Shown: piece by piece, positions 1 through 9,532 of the stretch | Layout of the letters: every line of letters begins with the position of its first letter | How positions within the stretch are numbered: position 1 is the first letter of the stretch | From: Crocinitomicaceae bacterium | GTDB taxonomy: Bacteria; Bacteroidota; Bacteroidia; Flavobacteriales_D; Crocinitomicaceae | DNA length: 64,000 nucleotides | Direction of reading: 5' to 3' | NCBI GenBank assembly: GCA_022447665.1 | Contig: JAKVAQ010000028.1 | Coordinates: 1-64,000 of the forward strand | Made by a program: the position numbers and the translations under genes | Notes under the pieces: model-generated | What the model was told of the DNA's origin: nothing | Databases searched by the model: none | Seen by the model: only the letters and a program-made list of their open reading frames with translations

Positions 1-30
1 AATAATTTTCTCCATTTTATTTCGTTTTAA

Positions 31-54
31 CCCCCAAGGCAAATTCCCTGGGGG
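31..54 (-). terminator. possible terminator after the first rtcB
   Basis: A GC-rich inverted repeat (CCCCCAAGG / CCCTGGGGG, 6-nt loop, one mismatch) lies just past the stop of the minus-strand rtcB-like gene. The tract after it on the minus strand is A/T-rich but is not a clean U-run, so the call is weak. Confidence 0.4.
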
Positions 55-61
55 ACTTCAT

Positions 62-1524
<1,463 letters not shown>

Positions 1525-1525
<1 letters not shown>

Positions 1526-1547
1526 CTACGCAATTATTTTGCGTAGA
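1525..1547. promoter_or_regulatory. 9-bp inverted repeat, operator candidate
   Basis: TCTACGCAA and TTGCGTAGA form perfect 9-bp arms around a 5-bp spacer. The repeat abuts the 14-bp palindrome at 1512-1525 within the 84-bp divergent gap, about 27 bp upstream of the WYL start. The size and symmetry suit a dimeric regulator. It could also form an RNA hairpin, but no U-tract follows it in either direction. Confidence 0.55.
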
Positions 1548-1573
1548 TAAAAATCAATCTTTAAATTAGTTGA

Positions 1574-2590
1574 ATGGCTCAGAATAAAAATGCATTGATA
1601 AGATACAAAACCATTGATAAATGCTTACAAAACAAGTATAGGACATGGACGCTTGAAGATTTAATTGAAGCATGCTCGGAGGCATTAAATGAATATGAAG
1701 GACGGGATATAAATGTGAGTAAACGCACTGTGCAATTGGATATTCAATTAATGCGCAGTGATAAGCTAGGATATAATGCTCCAATAGTCGTATATGATAA
1801 GAAGTACTATAAGTATGAAGATGAGGATTATTCTATAACAGATATCCCACTTACCGAGAATGACATGAATGTATTGACAGAGACTGTTGAGATGCTGAAA
1901 CAGTTCAAAGATTTTTCGTTGTTCAATGAGCTCGGAGGAATTATTCAACGATTAGAGGATAAGGTGTATACTGAGAAAACACATCAAAGTGCAATCATCC
2001 ATTTAGATAAGAATGAAAAATTGAAAGGCCTAGAACATCTAGATGTTCTATATCAGGCTATACTAAAGAAGATTCCTCTGACTATAAATTATCAATCATT
2101 TAAAGCGAGAGATGCTGGAGATATGACCTTTCATCCATTTATATTAAAAGAGTTTAACAATCGATGGTTTGTAGTGGGTAAAAGAAAGTCAAAAGAACCG
2201 GTCATGACGCTGGCTCTAGATAGAATCAATAGTATAGATTTCAATTTAGGGATTGAATATCTGGAAGAGAGTTTTGATGGAGATGAGTTTTACAAAAACA
2301 CAATTGGGGTTACTGTAATGCCCGATAAATATTTAATGGAAATTCATTTAAGATTTGATCGATTAAATGCTCCTTACGTTTTAACGAAACCGCTCCATTC
2401 CAGTCAAGAGGTATTAGAAAAGCTAGATGATGGCGGTGTCATCGTTAAAATTAATGTTCATCATAATTATGAATTGGAACGCTTGTTATTAGGTTTTGGA
2501 GATTCACTCGAAGTTCTGCGTCCAAGAAATATTCGAAGGAGAATTAAGAAGAAATTGGAGGCGGCTTCAGAAATGTATTCAAATAATTAA
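1574..2590 (+). CDS. WYL-domain transcriptional regulator
   Basis: A 338-aa cytoplasmic regulator. The N-terminal ~70 residues look like a DeoR-type winged helix (SKRTVQLDIQLMR recognition region). A linker leads to a WYL domain around 160-240 (FHPFILKEFNNRWFVVGKRK) and a C-terminal WCX-like part (about 245-330). Such proteins are dimeric DNA-binding regulators that sense nucleic acid or nucleotide ligands and often control DNA-damage or defence genes. It is divergent from one rtcB with two palindromes between them, and convergent with the rtcB2-prfH-TPR operon, from which it is separated by a shared hairpin. Control of one or both RtcB units is inferred from this layout only. Confidence 0.88.
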   Translation: MAQNKNALIRYKTIDKCLQNKYRTWTLEDLIEACSEALNEYEGRDINVSKRTVQLDIQLMRSDKLGYNAPIVVYDKKYYKYEDEDYSITDIPLTENDMNVLTETVEMLKQFKDFSLFNELGGIIQRLEDKVYTEKTHQSAIIHLDKNEKLKGLEHLDVLYQAILKKIPLTINYQSFKARDAGDMTFHPFILKEFNNRWFVVGKRKSKEPVMTLALDRINSIDFNLGIEYLEESFDGDEFYKNTIGVTVMPDKYLMEIHLRFDRLNAPYVLTKPLHSSQEVLEKLDDGGVIVKINVHHNYELERLLLGFGDSLEVLRPRNIRRRIKKKLEAASEMYSNN

Positions 2591-2620
2591 ATCCCAAGGC
2601 AGTCATCCTACCTTGGGATT
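2590..2620. terminator. bidirectional intrinsic terminator
   Basis: AATCCCAAGG (2590-2599) and CCTTGGGATT (2611-2620) are perfect 10-bp arms around an 11-nt loop. T-rich sequence follows on the plus strand (2623-2640) and on the minus strand (2589 downward). It lies exactly between the convergent WYL and TPR genes and can serve both. Confidence 0.75.
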
Positions 2621-2624
2621 AGTT

Positions 2625-3128
2625 TTACTTATTTTTCTTTTTACGCTTTTTAGGCATCTTGTCTTTGATTCTTTTTTCATTCGTTTCAATGAACGAAATG
2701 AAATCTGAATTAAATCCAAATTGCTTTGCCTTTTTTAAACATTTCAAAGATTTCTTATAGTTCAATTTATGTTCGTGAACTATAGCGCTATCGTACCATA
2801 AATTTCCTTTGTCTGATCCTTTAATATTTAAAGCGTATTCTATCAATTTTAATGCGTCATTAAAATCTTCACTCCAAATCATAACACGAATCAAATTAGG
2901 AATCACATCCAAAGCATCTGGTTTTACCGATAATGCTTCTTCATAATAGTACCGAGCCGCATCGAAATCTTTTAACTGTTCAGCGTAAATCTTACCCATT
3001 AAGCATAAAGCTGTAGGATTTTTATCGTCATAAGAAAGCGCATAATTCAGCGCTTCAATAGTCTCTGGGAGATCATAGGGATAATTGTCCAAAGCTTTAA
3101 ACAAATAGGTGTTGCTTAAATCGCTCAT
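2625..3128 (-). CDS. TPR-repeat protein, last gene of the prfH operon
   Basis: A 167-aa soluble protein made almost entirely of tetratricopeptide-like helix pairs: [55 protein letters not shown] and [15 protein letters not shown]. It ends in a very basic tail (about 15 residues, mostly K/R). TPRs bind proteins and a basic tail could contact RNA or the ribosome; both are inferences. Its ATG overlaps the prfH stop by four bases (ATGA), so it is translationally coupled to prfH and probably works with it. No catalytic motif is visible. It is not a usual member of the RtcB-PrfH pair as I know it. Confidence 0.8.
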   Translation of the reverse strand: MSDLSNTYLFKALDNYPYDLPETIEALNYALSYDDKNPTALCLMGKIYAEQLKDFDAARYYYEEALSVKPDALDVIPNLIRVMIWSEDFNDALKLIEYALNIKGSDKGNLWYDSAIVHEHKLNYKKSLKCLKKAKQFGFNSDFISFIETNEKRIKDKMPKKRKKKNK

Positions 3129-3826
3129 AATTCTCTTCTTAAGTCGTTTCTTAAATTCTTTTTTAGTTCTTGCCTTTTTGTTTTGAAAGACGCTTTTGAT
3201 CTTTTAGGTTTAAAATCGCTTCCATGAAACACCTTCACTGGATTACCTCTCTCTAGGGAGTTGTGGTTTTTCCAGGCTTCTTGTGCTTGAGTTTTGGCCG
3301 CATTGATTTTCTCTAAATTAAATACCAAGCTTAGCCGCTTTCGCGCAATCTTTTTATTTCTAATCTGAGACCTTTCTTCCGAGCAAGTCGCTGTAAATCC
3401 TGTAGGCACATGAGTTGCTCTTACTGCTGTTTCAACTTTATTTACATGTTGCCCACCAGCACCGCCACTTCTGAATGTTTCGTATTTGATGTCGCTGTCT
3501 TTAATAGTATCGTTAATTAACGAGCTATCAATTTTCGTTACACCAACAAACCAATTCTTTCGCTTGTGATATTTTCGGTATTTACTTTGACCGATCCATT
3601 TAATGGTACCAATCCAGTCATTTAAGAAAATGTCAGATTTATCACCAGAAACGGTTATCACGGCCGAATTTAAAGTGCCGTTTTCAGGGCCTTGCTCACG
3701 ATGCAAAACATCCATTCGAAGTCCCTCCGCTCGACCCTGATCGAGCAACATCTTCAAAACTTTGGCAACGACCCAGCAGCATTCTGCTGGGCCTTTTCCT
3801 GATGTTATTTGAATTATATGTTCCAT
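3125..3826 (-). CDS. prfH: peptide chain release factor H
   Basis: A 233-aa class I release factor homologue of the short PrfH type. It has the peptidyl-tRNA hydrolysis motif [10 protein letters not shown] (GGQ at 124-126) but no PxT/SPF stop-codon-reading loop. Instead it carries the PrfH-type stretch [17 protein letters not shown] (about 77-93). The C-terminus is strongly basic. PrfH is known to release nascent chains from ribosomes whose decoding centre has been cut, so that the partner RtcB can religate the 16S rRNA. Its start overlaps the rtcB2 stop by one base (TAATG) and its stop overlaps the TPR start by four, giving a compact three-gene operon. Confidence 0.93.
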   Translation of the reverse strand: MEHIIQITSGKGPAECCWVVAKVLKMLLDQGRAEGLRMDVLHREQGPENGTLNSAVITVSGDKSDIFLNDWIGTIKWIGQSKYRKYHKRKNWFVGVTKIDSSLINDTIKDSDIKYETFRSGGAGGQHVNKVETAVRATHVPTGFTATCSEERSQIRNKKIARKRLSLVFNLEKINAAKTQAQEAWKNHNSLERGNPVKVFHGSDFKPKRSKASFKTKRQELKKNLRNDLRREL

Positions 3827-5217
3827 TATTTATCCATTCTTACAATTTTCGGTTGAAATGTTCCGAGCACATCAATCAAATCAAATTGATTCTGAATGAC
3901 TTTTTTTATGTTTTTATAAGCCATCGGTGCTTCATCAATTCCACCTCCAATTAGTTCTACATCGTGTTTTTTTAATTCACTCTTAAGAGAAGATTTTGTA
4001 AAGGTCTCTTTGCATTTTCTTCGGGAGTACTTGCGTCCAGCACCATGCGAAGCTGAGTTCAAAGAATCAGGATTTCCTTTTCCTCGAACTATGAATCCTG
4101 GTGCTGTCATTGAACCGGGAATTATTCCTAATTCTCCTTTAGCAGCCGGAGTGGCTCCTTTTCGGTGAACTACGCGCTTTATACCATCTACTTCTTCTAA
4201 CCACGCAAAATTGTGATGGTTTTCTATTCTCGCTATTACCTGACTGCCCATGAGTTTTGCAATTCGCGCATGGATATTGTCATGACATGCTTTAGCGTAT
4301 TCTCCTGCTAGGTTCATGCTTAACCAATATTCCTGACCATCATGCGTGTCCAAATCTAACCAAGCTAGATGTTGTACATTTTTAGGTAATGGACATTGTT
4401 TCGTTGCGAGATAAGTGTAGTGTTTGGCAATATTAGCTCCCAAACCTCTTGAACCACTATGTGACAATAAGGCCACATATTCACCACAAGGAAGGTCCCA
4501 TTCATTCTTGGGATCAGTTATGGTGGCAATACCAAACTCAACAAAGTGATTTCCTCCACCTGAAGTCCCCAATTGTTTGTACGCTTTCCCATGTAAAGAT
4601 TTAAGCATTGGTATCTCTTGAAATTCGCTTCTTTCAAAGATCGGATGGTCATGTTTTACAGTGTGAGTTTCATTCATACCGAACTTTGTGTGTTCACGAA
4701 GGATATTGGTGAAAGCATGTTTTTTACCTTTTAAATAAGACGCTTTCATAGAAAATAAACTCATGCTCATTCTACATCCTATATCTACTCCCACACCATA
4801 TGGAATGACAGCATTGTCTGTAGCAAGTACTCCTCCAATTGGAAGACCATATCCAGTATGCGCATCAGGCATCAATGCTCCTTTTACCGCAATGGGTAGT
4901 TTGAGTGAATCATAAAGCTGAAATATAGCTTGGTCATCAATCTCATTTTCTCCAAAAATTGTAAACGGAACTCTTGTTGTTCTCAATTCATGCAATCTTA
5001 GCTCAACTGGTTTCTTAATAGCCTCAACAATTTTGCCCCATACTACATGGTTTTCGTAATCATCTAGATTATCTAGAACCTCCTTAACCTCTCTTAATAT
5101 TCTATCTTTTTTTTCGCGTTTTCGGTAACGATGTATTTGACCGAGTGCGATGTTTACTGTGTTGTTTTTAGGGAAGCCTATATTTATTAGGTCCTTCCCC
5201 TTTAATTTCTTTCCCAT
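3826..5217 (-). CDS. rtcB2: RtcB RNA ligase partnered with PrfH (RtcB2 type)
   Basis: A 463-aa RtcB with classical motifs: [15 protein letters not shown] (116-130), VDIGCRM (144-150, metal Asp and Cys), GGGNHF (220-225), HSGSRG (253-258), HHNF (334-337), HRKGATP (351-357) and HGAGR (391-395, guanylylated His). It therefore looks catalytically complete. RtcBs encoded next to prfH are known to repair the 16S rRNA decoding centre after ribotoxin cleavage, using ribosomes cleared by PrfH. It is the first gene of the operon rtcB2-prfH-TPR. An 8-bp inverted repeat (ATCATTTA 5220-5227 / TAAATGAT 5237-5244) sits directly upstream of the ATG, and a terminator hairpin lies about 50 bp upstream. Confidence 0.93.
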   Translation of the reverse strand: MGKKLKGKDLINIGFPKNNTVNIALGQIHRYRKREKKDRILREVKEVLDNLDDYENHVVWGKIVEAIKKPVELRLHELRTTRVPFTIFGENEIDDQAIFQLYDSLKLPIAVKGALMPDAHTGYGLPIGGVLATDNAVIPYGVGVDIGCRMSMSLFSMKASYLKGKKHAFTNILREHTKFGMNETHTVKHDHPIFERSEFQEIPMLKSLHGKAYKQLGTSGGGNHFVEFGIATITDPKNEWDLPCGEYVALLSHSGSRGLGANIAKHYTYLATKQCPLPKNVQHLAWLDLDTHDGQEYWLSMNLAGEYAKACHDNIHARIAKLMGSQVIARIENHHNFAWLEEVDGIKRVVHRKGATPAAKGELGIIPGSMTAPGFIVRGKGNPDSLNSASHGAGRKYSRRKCKETFTKSSLKSELKKHDVELIGGGIDEAPMAYKNIKKVIQNQFDLIDVLGTFQPKIVRMDK

Positions 5218-5219
5218 AA

Positions 5220-5244
5220 ATCATTTATGTAATTCTTAAATGAT
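5220..5244. promoter_or_regulatory. inverted repeat directly upstream of rtcB2
   Basis: ATCATTTA (5220-5227) and TAAATGAT (5237-5244) are perfect 8-bp arms with a 9-bp spacer, ending 3 bases before the rtcB2 start codon. It could be an operator or an RNA hairpin over the ribosome binding region. It does not resemble the palindromes at 1512-1547, so a shared regulator is not indicated. Confidence 0.35.
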
Positions 5245-5300
5245 GTTTCGGGCGTCCGATTTAGACATAAAAAAACCCGAAACATTTATTTGCTTCGGGT
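5244..5300 (-). promoter_or_regulatory. attenuator-like leader: terminator plus third complementary segment
   Basis: Read on the minus strand there are three segments. A is ACCCGAA-type (5294-5300), B is TGTTTCGGG (5276-5284) and C is CCCGAAACA (5244-5252). A and B form a 7-bp hairpin followed by seven U (5269-5275), an intrinsic terminator. B and C are perfectly complementary over 9 bp. A-B and B-C pairing exclude each other. A 27-codon ORF ends 22 nt before segment A and rtcB2 starts about 27 nt after C. This resembles attenuation. However, C is transcribed after the terminator, so simple kinetic anti-termination would not work. Confidence 0.45.
5269..5300 (-). terminator. intrinsic terminator upstream of rtcB2
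   Basis: On the minus strand ACCCGAA and TTCGGGT form a 7-bp stem with a 12-nt loop, followed by seven T. It would end any transcript coming from the 27-codon ORF or from hemF before it reaches rtcB2, unless read through. Confidence 0.75.
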
Positions 5301-5322
5301 AATCATAAGGTCTTATTTAACG

Positions 5323-5406
5323 TTATGTATTTTGGAATACCCAAAGCAGTGTCCCACTAGATTCTGAACCTAATGGAGCAAAAGTCGATGTGTTTAATTC
5401 TAGCAT
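5323..5406 (-). CDS. 27-aa small ORF, possible leader peptide
   Basis: An ATG-started ORF of 27 codons beginning MLELNTSTFAPLGSE and ending GTLLWVFQNT, then TAA. It sits 22 nt before the terminator at 5269-5300 and upstream of the rtcB2-prfH-TPR operon on the same strand. It has no signal peptide or membrane segment and I do not recognise a family. It could be a leader peptide whose translation controls the terminator, a free-standing small protein with its own terminator, or chance. The position in an otherwise gene-poor gap, just before a clean terminator, is the main support. No convincing TAnnTTTG promoter was seen upstream. Confidence 0.4.
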   Translation of the reverse strand: MLELNTSTFAPLGSESSGTLLWVFQNT

Positions 5407-5704
5407 TGCTTTGGTTTTAAGTAGTTTGTAATATTTTTTTGAGCTCTATCAGTCTCCCCTGATCATGCTCTTGCGAATAAGAAGACGGTATAGATTTAAA
5501 AAGGATGCTTTGGTTTTGAAAAAAACTAATAAAAAGCAATAACGAGTCTAATTGATCGTCCCATTTATGTTTATGAGTAGCTCAATATCTTCTTTCAAAA
5601 AGTTTGAACTATTCTCAGGGTAGGTCACGAAAAAAGTTAGGCATGCGAAGCATGACAGACTTTACTTTCGGAATTCGTACGGACGAAGGATCGCAAAGCA
5701 ATCG
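5407..5704 (-). other. gene-poor stretch with a possible decayed ORF
   Basis: No intact gene is visible. On the minus strand one frame reads ...TYPENSSNFLKEDIELLINI and stops. An adjacent frame then reads DDQLDSLLLFISFFQNQ and on to a TAA just before the 27-codon ORF. Together they look like the remains of a single ~80-aa reading frame broken by a shift near 5560. No match is recognised and the call is tentative. Confidence 0.2.
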
Positions 5705-6709
5705 TTACTTCTTCAAATGACCTTGGTTTCTAAACGTACCCAATTCACGGTGCTTTTTATAAAACACTCTCATTGCTTCAGCAATTTGAAGTTTTTGCTC
5801 ATCTTCAATTGGAATTGACTTTCCTTGACCAACAATACTTGAAAGTGCTTTGGTCAACTCATTGAAAGGTTCGGGAGTTTTATCAATCCAATCGCTAAAT
5901 AAATCACCGTTTATTTTTGAGGGTAGCGATCCTAAAATTCCTAAGTCATTCTGGTTGTGCACTAGAATTCCAGCAACAGTTCCCTTATCTAACGTAAGTA
6001 CCTGATAGAAATAGAGCGTATGATAATCGCGTTGAATGTCTTTCTCTATTTCGCTATAATCTGGGAATTGAGTCTTGGCATTATTCAATATTTCTCCATA
6101 CGTTTCAATAATACCGGTTGCTATTTCTTTTGTTAATTCAAAATCTTTTTCGAAATCTCCGGTGTTGAATTCTTCCAAATAAAAATGACTCACTCCACGG
6201 TGCGTTTCTAATGCAGGAATAAAGAAATACTCATTTCCATTCTTGATCCCTTCATCAAAGAATTCTCCAGATAGCCTTTTCAGTGCGTTATTGAAAATGG
6301 CAGTGTGTTCTTTGTTTTCAATTGAAGGATTTAAATCCGCCATTATTCTCCAATAACCTTTGCCAGTCTTCATTTCAGTATAACTCATATGAATATGAAT
6401 GGATGGATAATATGGGTTTTGAGGATGAATAATTGAGGATAAAGCACTTGCTGAACCAAGCTTCTTCTCCGGATCATCATCGTAATGAACATGTGACACG
6501 TTCACAGAAGCACGATTAAAGAAATTCTCATCAGAAGGAACATACCTTTCGCCTCCACCGTGAATTCCTTCATCTCTTAGCCATTGCTGAGATTTAAAGG
6601 GAGATTCTCCTGAGACTTTCTGAAGAATATCCACAAACTTCATTTGCAGAAATTTTACAAGATTTGTTGCTTGGTTCGCTTTTTTTGATTTGGCTAAAGT
6701 ATAATTCAT
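5705..6709 (-). CDS. hemF: coproporphyrinogen III oxidase (oxygen-dependent type), divergent
   Basis: A 334-aa soluble protein with HemF family features: GGGERYVP (about 51-58), RASVNVSHVHYDDDPEKKLG (about 66-85), ASALSSIIHPQNPYYPSIHI (about 86-105), and a following MSYTEMKTGKGYWRIMADLNPS stretch where classical HemF has the substrate-binding GGGFDLTP region. HemF decarboxylates coproporphyrinogen III to protoporphyrinogen IX in haem synthesis, using O2. The family assignment rests on the IHPxNPY and following segments; the active-site loop differs from the enterobacterial enzyme. No other haem genes are nearby. It appears monocistronic. The ATG lies after an A/T-rich leader. Confidence 0.65.
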   Translation of the reverse strand: MNYTLAKSKKANQATNLVKFLQMKFVDILQKVSGESPFKSQQWLRDEGIHGGGERYVPSDENFFNRASVNVSHVHYDDDPEKKLGSASALSSIIHPQNPYYPSIHIHMSYTEMKTGKGYWRIMADLNPSIENKEHTAIFNNALKRLSGEFFDEGIKNGNEYFFIPALETHRGVSHFYLEEFNTGDFEKDFELTKEIATGIIETYGEILNNAKTQFPDYSEIEKDIQRDYHTLYFYQVLTLDKGTVAGILVHNQNDLGILGSLPSKINGDLFSDWIDKTPEPFNELTKALSSIVGQGKSIPIEDEQKLQIAEAMRVFYKKHRELGTFRNQGHLKK

Positions 6710-6839
6710 GAGGCCCCTTTAATTTGGATAAAACCGATACCTCAAATTTAACCGAAATTTGACTCAGTTTATTCTTAATAGTATTGAAATGAGATTACCG
6801 TAAATAGTGAATTCCTCATTGTACGCAGGAATTTCTCCG

Positions 6840-7144
6840 CTATCTACCTATATCCGGATGATATGAGCGATCGAAGAAATCGTAACATTCTGGATGCTTT
6901 CGCACATAGACTGAAACAAAAGGACATAACAACGTAATTTTACGATCACTTTCTTTGGTAAAATATAAAGCTGCTTTGGCTAACTTAATTCTTTCACCTT
7001 GCCCTTTTAGTTCCTCTGAAACATTTGTATTCATGATAAACATGGTATTGCCACGAAACCCATATTGTAGGCGAGCCATAAAATCATCGATGAGTGCCTC
7101 GAATTGGTAATTTTTTTATTGAGAGTTATCTCTAAATTCTCCAT
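6840..7144 (-). pseudogene. small GNAT-like N-acetyltransferase (YidJ/COG2388 type), frameshifted
   Basis: The longest open frame starts at MARLQYGFRGN, which lacks the usual N-terminus. Upstream in the same frame the sequence NYQFEALIDDF reads on naturally but meets a stop. A start at 7144 (MENLEITLNKK) leads into it if one A is added to the A7 run (T7 at 7111-7117). The restored product is 101 aa, the normal length of these small acetyltransferases, with ELKGQGERIKLAKAAL (acetyl-CoA-binding turn) and the family's LLCPFVSVYVRKHPE. Either a real -1 lesion, slippage at the A7 run, or a base-call error. Confidence 0.7.
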
Positions 7145-7305
7145 GGACTAAGAAACGGTTAAAGTAATGTGTTGTTTGAAACAATATGCTTCAAGCTGCT
7201 TAAATTTTTGTAAATCATTGTTTTGAGTTTACAAAATTAAGTAACGAACTTTTTGGCATAGTACCTGCATCCTTGCGCGTTGAAAGAGTATATGAATAAG
7301 CTTAC

Positions 7306-7994
7306 CTATTTTATAAAACCAATATTCTTCAACAGAATCAGCACCACAAACCAGAGAATCATAAATGTTACAAAGATTGGAGTATAATTGAATTCTTTTC
7401 TTTTTTCTCTCTAGGTTCTGGATCTTTCTTAGGTGCTTTGCTATTTACTTTTTTTACTACCATTTGAAGAATTGAGAATTTCTTTACAATAGCAGCCGTT
7501 AAGGTGGATATTGCACCGATCCAATAAAAAGTAGAATCATTAACCCCTGAAATAAATTCAAACCAAACAGCGATAAAAGGATAAATGACGACGGTAATGA
7601 TTACCACATTCATTATAGCTATGAAAGCTCCTTGTGATTCCCAAAAAGGTGTGCCATTGATTTTTCGGTTAGAAAGAACAAAGTACAATATAGCGAACAA
7701 ATAGGCGCCTGTTTCAGAAACAAGCTCAACAATTAATAACCCTTCAAGACTCAGATAGTCCATTAGATAAAGCGTAATTAGCCCAGTTATATTGATAACT
7801 GTCCAAACTCCCGTTAAAGGTGGTAACTTAACCGAATAAGCAGTAAGTAAGCCAATGGCATGACGTAAAAGCATTAGCCAGCCTACAACTATTATGTAAG
7901 TGCCATATTCACTTTGGTTCTATACGAGGTATCCGCACGCTATTATTGGTAAAATGAACGAACATAAAGCATCTATAGCTTTAAATACTTTCAT
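7306..7994 (-). pseudogene. membrane protein broken by a stop and a frameshift
   Basis: The natural start is the ATG at 7994, which overlaps the stop of the upstream NlpC/P60 gene (ATGA). Translation gives MKVFKAIDALCSFILPIIAC and then a TAG (7920-7922). The same frame continues through several hydrophobic segments to 7368. At an A6 run (T6 at 7401-7406) one added A restores a matching C-terminus with another membrane segment (FNYTPIFVTFMILWFVVLIL) ending at 7306. The restored length is about 229 codons. The family is not recognised. The two independent lesions argue for a true pseudogene. A shorter product from the ATG at 7874 is possible. Confidence 0.7.
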
Positions 7995-8764
7995 TTTATT
8001 GGTCTTCTAATACTATGATGTTGATGCGTATGAGCTCCAAAATCTTCCCTGAAAATTCCTTTTTCGTCACTGACGTCGCATCTGAGCCACCCGCTGGCAT
8101 GAAGGACTTTATTGTCTTCTATAATAATCCCCACGTGGTGAATAGTCCCTTTTGAATTTATGTAGAATTCAAAATCTCCAGGCTGTCTATCTTCAAATTT
8201 AATTTCCTCACCAATATGTACTTGCTGACTTGCATCTCTAGGGAGTTGATATCCATGAAGTTTAGCCACTATTTGGGTGAATCCTGAACAATCGATACCA
8301 TGAATGCTTCGACCACCCCATAAATATGGTGTATTCAGAAAAAGTTTAGCCGTTTCAACAATGCTCTTTTTTGTCTCCGACATTACTGGTGTTTGAACTT
8401 CAAATTCAATATTTCCAAGTTTGAATTTGCCCGTCTCATAAAACGGCAAACTTGAACCTATTATTGTTCTCATCATCCCATTTGGGGATTTTACAATTGC
8501 ATCTGTAACGTCCTGTATATTAGGGGTATGATTTATGTTGGCATCATAATCCTCCTTATTCAAGTATATAAGTTGCTTAAAATCCATATACCCTTCGTAC
8601 CCATCTGCGCTTACCTTAATTTTTATCCAAGGTCTACCGGTTTCAAGAACTTCAACCAACTCACCTAATAATAACTGAGATACTATTTCAGAAGCATCAG
8701 AAGCTGATGAGCGAATAGGGGCTGACGGAACTTGACATATTCCAAACTTTTCAAATTGAAGCAT
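7991..8764 (-). CDS. NlpC/P60 peptidoglycan hydrolase with SH3-like domain
   Basis: A 257-aa C40-family cysteine peptidase. The N-terminal ~75 residues form a bacterial SH3-like domain (PIRSSASDASEIVSQLLLGE). A middle linker precedes the NlpC/P60 core with TPYLWGGRSIHGIDCSGF (catalytic Cys159), HHVGI (His209/210) and LHASG (His222). These enzymes usually cut the D-Glu-diaminopimelate bond or related muropeptide bonds. No N-terminal signal peptide is visible, so it may act on recycled cytoplasmic muropeptides like other such Bacteroidota enzymes; this is inferred. The next gene downstream, coupled by ATGA, is a damaged membrane protein. Confidence 0.9.
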   Translation of the reverse strand: MLQFEKFGICQVPSAPIRSSASDASEIVSQLLLGELVEVLETGRPWIKIKVSADGYEGYMDFKQLIYLNKEDYDANINHTPNIQDVTDAIVKSPNGMMRTIIGSSLPFYETGKFKLGNIEFEVQTPVMSETKKSIVETAKLFLNTPYLWGGRSIHGIDCSGFTQIVAKLHGYQLPRDASQQVHIGEEIKFEDRQPGDFEFYINSKGTIHHVGIIIEDNKVLHASGWLRCDVSDEKGIFREDFGAHTHQHHSIRRPIK

Positions 8765-9504
8765 AAGCTAATTTATACTTTTTTAACATTCGAACTTGAA
8801 TGATCTGAAATAGATATTTATGCTTCCTTGTTTAAAACAAGTTCATAGCTAAACGCAATCAAAAATAATCTCTAAACAATTGATTAATTTTGTTACGAAT
8901 TTTTTGGCGACCACAGAAATGATTAAAATGAATATACTTTACGATTCCCGCCTTGATTTAATAACGGGAAGATTTAGACTTGTTTTACCTTGTAAGGAGT
9001 TATTTACCAGAACTTTATCGTCAAATTCACTCACAAACAAATCATCCAAGTGATGATTTAATGCATTATTCATTGCATGCATTGGAGATATGCAATACCG
9101 CCGTTTCGGCCTCAATAAGTGAAGTTCTTTTTGATAATTATCAACAACGAGGCAATACTTCCCGGGAAACCGTGAATGAATTCCTGCTCCGATTATTGAG
9201 AGATTGCCCAATTTCGTTCTCGATTGATCTGTCAATTTGAAAGTTTGACTACAATATTTGTCAGAAACCTGCAAATTCAAGTAAAATTTAAAAAAAAATA
9301 AATAGAGCTGTTGAGGTTGTTATGGATTTAAGCAAAACCAAAAAAACATCCGCTTAAGGCTTTAAAAGCTATAACAAGCGATCGGACTGCATTCATCATC
9401 TGAATAAAACCAAATTCGTGACTAAATTTTGGAATCAATTAAAGCAGTATCACCTTTCATCCTTTAAGCCTCCAAATAAAAATTATACAAATTATTTAAT
9501 TTAA
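8765..9504. other. long intergenic stretch with ambiguous short frames
   Basis: About 740 bp without a convincing gene. A 113-codon frame on the minus strand (8939-9280, TTG start) and an 86-codon frame on the plus strand (8980-9240, TTG start) cover the same DNA. Neither has an ATG at its start, a recognisable family or a clear ribosome binding site. The stretch may be a gene relic. The end of it carries the promoter of the barrel gene at 9533. Confidence 0.3.
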
Positions 9505-9512
9505 TATCTTTG
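9505..9512 (+). promoter_or_regulatory. -7 promoter box TATCTTTG
   Basis: Exact match to the Bacteroidota TAnnTTTG -7 element, 21 nt before the ATG of the outer-membrane barrel gene. A matching -33 TTG was not identified with confidence. Confidence 0.6.
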
Positions 9513-9532
9513 CGGCTCAAATTTGGAAAATA

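Noticed and set aside
8939-9280. Overlapping opposite-strand frames (113 and 86 codons)
   Set aside because: Both begin with TTG, neither has a ribosome binding site or recognisable family, and each is probably a shadow of the other or of relic DNA. Reported only as an ambiguous stretch.
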